Source: Sporolactobacillus putidus
GTDB taxonomy: Bacteria; Bacillota; Bacilli; Bacillales; Sporolactobacillaceae
Direction of reading: 5' to 3'
DNA length: 64,000 nucleotides
Assembly (NCBI RefSeq): GCF_014647035.1
Contig: NZ_BMOK01000004.1
Coordinates: 1 to 64,000, forward strand
The notes under the pieces are model-generated. The model searched no databases and was not told the DNA's origin. It saw only the letters and a program-made list of their open reading frames with translations. Within the stretch, counting starts at the first letter, position 1. Every line of letters starts with the position of its first letter. Positions 62,712-64,000 of this stretch are shown here, piece by piece. The position numbers were made by a program, and so were the translations under genes.

Positions 62712-63479
62712 GTGAGCGAGCTGGAAGTGGTACACTGCAGCAAATATTACAGGAAGAACGGCGAGCAGCTGTGCACGCTGAAGGAAGCCGATATGCGTAT
62801 CAGGAGCGGCAGATTTGTCAGCATTATTGGTCCGAGCGGCTGCGGCAAATCGACACTTTTCAATATCATTTCCGGCCTGGCCAGGCCGTCCGGGGGACAG
62901 GTGCTTCTCGATGGGAAAAACATTACCTGCGAGAGCGGGCATGTCGGGTACATGCTTCAGAAAGATCTGCTGCTCCCGTGGCGGACGATTCTTGACAATG
63001 TGATTATCGGGCTCGAAATCCGCGGTGTTCCGAAAAAGCGGGCGCGTGAACGGGCGCTCCCGATGCTGCAGAAGTACGGTCTCAAAGGGTTCGAATATGA
63101 TCATCCCGATGCGCTGTCCGGCGGTATGCGGCAGCGGGCCGGACTGATCCGGACGCTGCTGTATGACAAGGACGTCATTCTTCTCGATGAACCGTTCGGC
63201 GCGCTGGATGCGCAGACGCGGCTTCAAATGCAGAGCTGGCTTCTGCAGATCTGGAATGATTTTCGGAAAACAGTTCTTTTCGTGACCCATGATATTGACG
63301 AAGCCATTTATCTTTCTGATGAAATTTACGTTTTTACTCATCGGCCGGGCCGGATTAAGGCCCGAATCGATGTCGGCCTGCCGCGTCCGCGCGGTGAAGA
63401 GACCATGATGGATGAGCGTTTTTTACAGCTGAAACGTGAGCTTCTGTTGATGCTGAAGGAAGAACGCGAGCCAGTGTAA
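62712..63479 (+). CDS. ABC importer ATPase, TauB/SsuB/ThiZ type
   Basis: A 255-residue ATPase of the nitrate/sulfonate/thiamine-precursor import group. It has Walker A GPSGCGKST (40-48), Q-loop YMLQKDLLLPWRTILDNV, signature LSGGMRQR, Walker B VILLDEPFGALDAQTR and THDIDEAIYLSDEIYV. The start is GTG 62712, eight bases after AAGGAAGGG; upstream in-frame codons have no support. It precedes the permease gene by 37 bases. No riboswitch was seen in the leader. Confidence 0.92.
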   Translation: MSELEVVHCSKYYRKNGEQLCTLKEADMRIRSGRFVSIIGPSGCGKSTLFNIISGLARPSGGQVLLDGKNITCESGHVGYMLQKDLLLPWRTILDNVIIGLEIRGVPKKRARERALPMLQKYGLKGFEYDHPDALSGGMRQRAGLIRTLLYDKDVILLDEPFGALDAQTRLQMQSWLLQIWNDFRKTVLFVTHDIDEAIYLSDEIYVFTHRPGRIKARIDVGLPRPRGEETMMDERFLQLKRELLLMLKEEREPV

Positions 63480-63516
63480 GAGAATTTGCTGGAAGTGGAG
63501 GAATGGAGGTGAGTCC

Positions 63517-64000
63517 ATGGCGGGACAAAAGGAGGAGGACAGCCGTGGCCCGCTGATTGAGGATCAGGGTGCGGATGCGGCAAGAATGCGGCGCAGAGCA
63601 TTTGCGGGACAAATCATCGCGGGCATACTGATTATCTTTTTATGGGAATTCCTGACGCGGATCGGGTGGCTGGACAGTTATTACTGGAGCAGCCCCCTGA
63701 CCATTGTCCGGACCGGTTGGACGGCGATCACGAAAGGGACCCTGCTTCAGGATCTTGCCTATACGTCGGGTACGACGATCATCGGTTTTATTCTCGGTAC
63801 CTTGGCCGGGAGTGTTATCGGTCTGTCGTTCTGGTGGTCCGGACTGTATGCAAAGATCGCCGAACCGTATTTGATTGCTTTTAACGCGGTGCCGAAACTC
63901 GCGCTGGCGCCGGTGCTCGTGATCATGTTCGGCATCGGCTTCAATTCAAAAGTGATGCTTGCCTTCCTGATGACCGTGGTTGTCGCGGCAATCGCGGCGC
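63517..64000 (+). CDS. ABC importer permease, TauC/SsuC type (cut by window end)
   Basis: From ATG 63517, after GGAGGTG, the frame stays open to the last base and encodes at least 161 residues. A polar N-terminus precedes the first helix (IIAGILIIFLWEFLTRIG). The segments LAYTSGTTIIGFILGTLAGS and EPYLIAFNAVPKLALAPVLV, then IMFGIGF are typical of the SsuC/TauC/ThiX permeases. The cargo (sulfonate, nitrate or thiamine precursor) depends on a binding protein outside the window. Confidence 0.9.
   Translation, partial: MAGQKEEDSRGPLIEDQGADAARMRRRAFAGQIIAGILIIFLWEFLTRIGWLDSYYWSSPLTIVRTGWTAITKGTLLQDLAYTSGTTIIGFILGTLAGSVIGLSFWWSGLYAKIAEPYLIAFNAVPKLALAPVLVIMFGIGFNSKVMLAFLMTVVVAAIAA

Overview
The window reads as the chromosome of a low-GC Gram-positive, endospore-forming, D-lactate-producing bacterium, most likely Sporolactobacillus or a close relative. 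This is inferred from a class III fructose-1,6-bisphosphatase, a fermentative D-lactate dehydrogenase behind a Rex-like operator, two DUF4183 proteins of the type found on spores, a SAM-I (S-box) riboswitch, a Bacillus-type ycsG/pxpA/ycsI/pxpB/pxpC cluster, strong AGGAGG-type ribosome binding sites, many TTG and GTG starts, and intrinsic terminators after most units. No prophage, CRISPR array, complete insertion sequence or restriction system was seen.

Layout. 1-9.2 kb: fbp, a truncated GH13 glucosidase, a large membrane protein, a MarR/NAD(P)H-oxidoreductase operon with a double operator, a truncated VOC gene, an aminotransferase and a lipoprotein. 9.4-17 kb: an AT-rich accessory segment with UDP-N-acetylamino-sugar enzymes, a GT4 glycosyltransferase coupled to a protein made of five ~50-residue repeats, a DUF1796 protein and two DUF4183 proteins; it is probably a spore-surface glycan locus. 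17-21 kb: D-lactate dehydrogenase, an SDR, and a ketopantoate-reductase-family gene preceded by a Val/Leu/Ile-rich leader peptide and a terminator. 21.4-24.6 kb: the deoxyribonucleoside operon deoB-pdp-deoC. 24.9-31.3 kb: a DeoR regulator divergent from a six-gene operon (binding protein, alkaline-phosphatase-fold hydrolase, two permeases, ATPase, PHP phosphatase) that looks like an organophosphate uptake-and-hydrolysis unit. 31.4-38.5 kb: tRNA-Glu, type II NADH dehydrogenase, S-box-controlled metY, a GT39 glycosyltransferase and an aldehyde dehydrogenase.

38.6-41.6 kb: a sugar operon (Gfo/Idh dehydrogenase and an RpiA-like isomerase) divergent from a SorC regulator. 41.8-42.3 kb: a 24-unit noncoding array of AATCGCC motifs spaced about 21 bp. 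42.5-44.8 kb: a cystine-type ABC importer. 45.1-49.8 kb: the 5-oxoprolinase cluster. 50-54.6 kb: pepC, an AI-2E-family permease, rlmN and a LysE exporter. 55.4-58.3 kb: a glycolipid-type glycosyltransferase divergent from an MFS protein. 58.4-64 kb: pepT, an ABC exporter and the start of a TauT/SsuBC-type importer cut by the window edge.

The least explained structures are noncoding. They are the phased AATCGCC repeats at three separate loci, the branched-chain leader/attenuator before the ketopantoate-reductase homologue, and four copies of a short element ending in a hairpin and T-run. Among proteins, the five-repeat protein in the glycan locus is the most novel.
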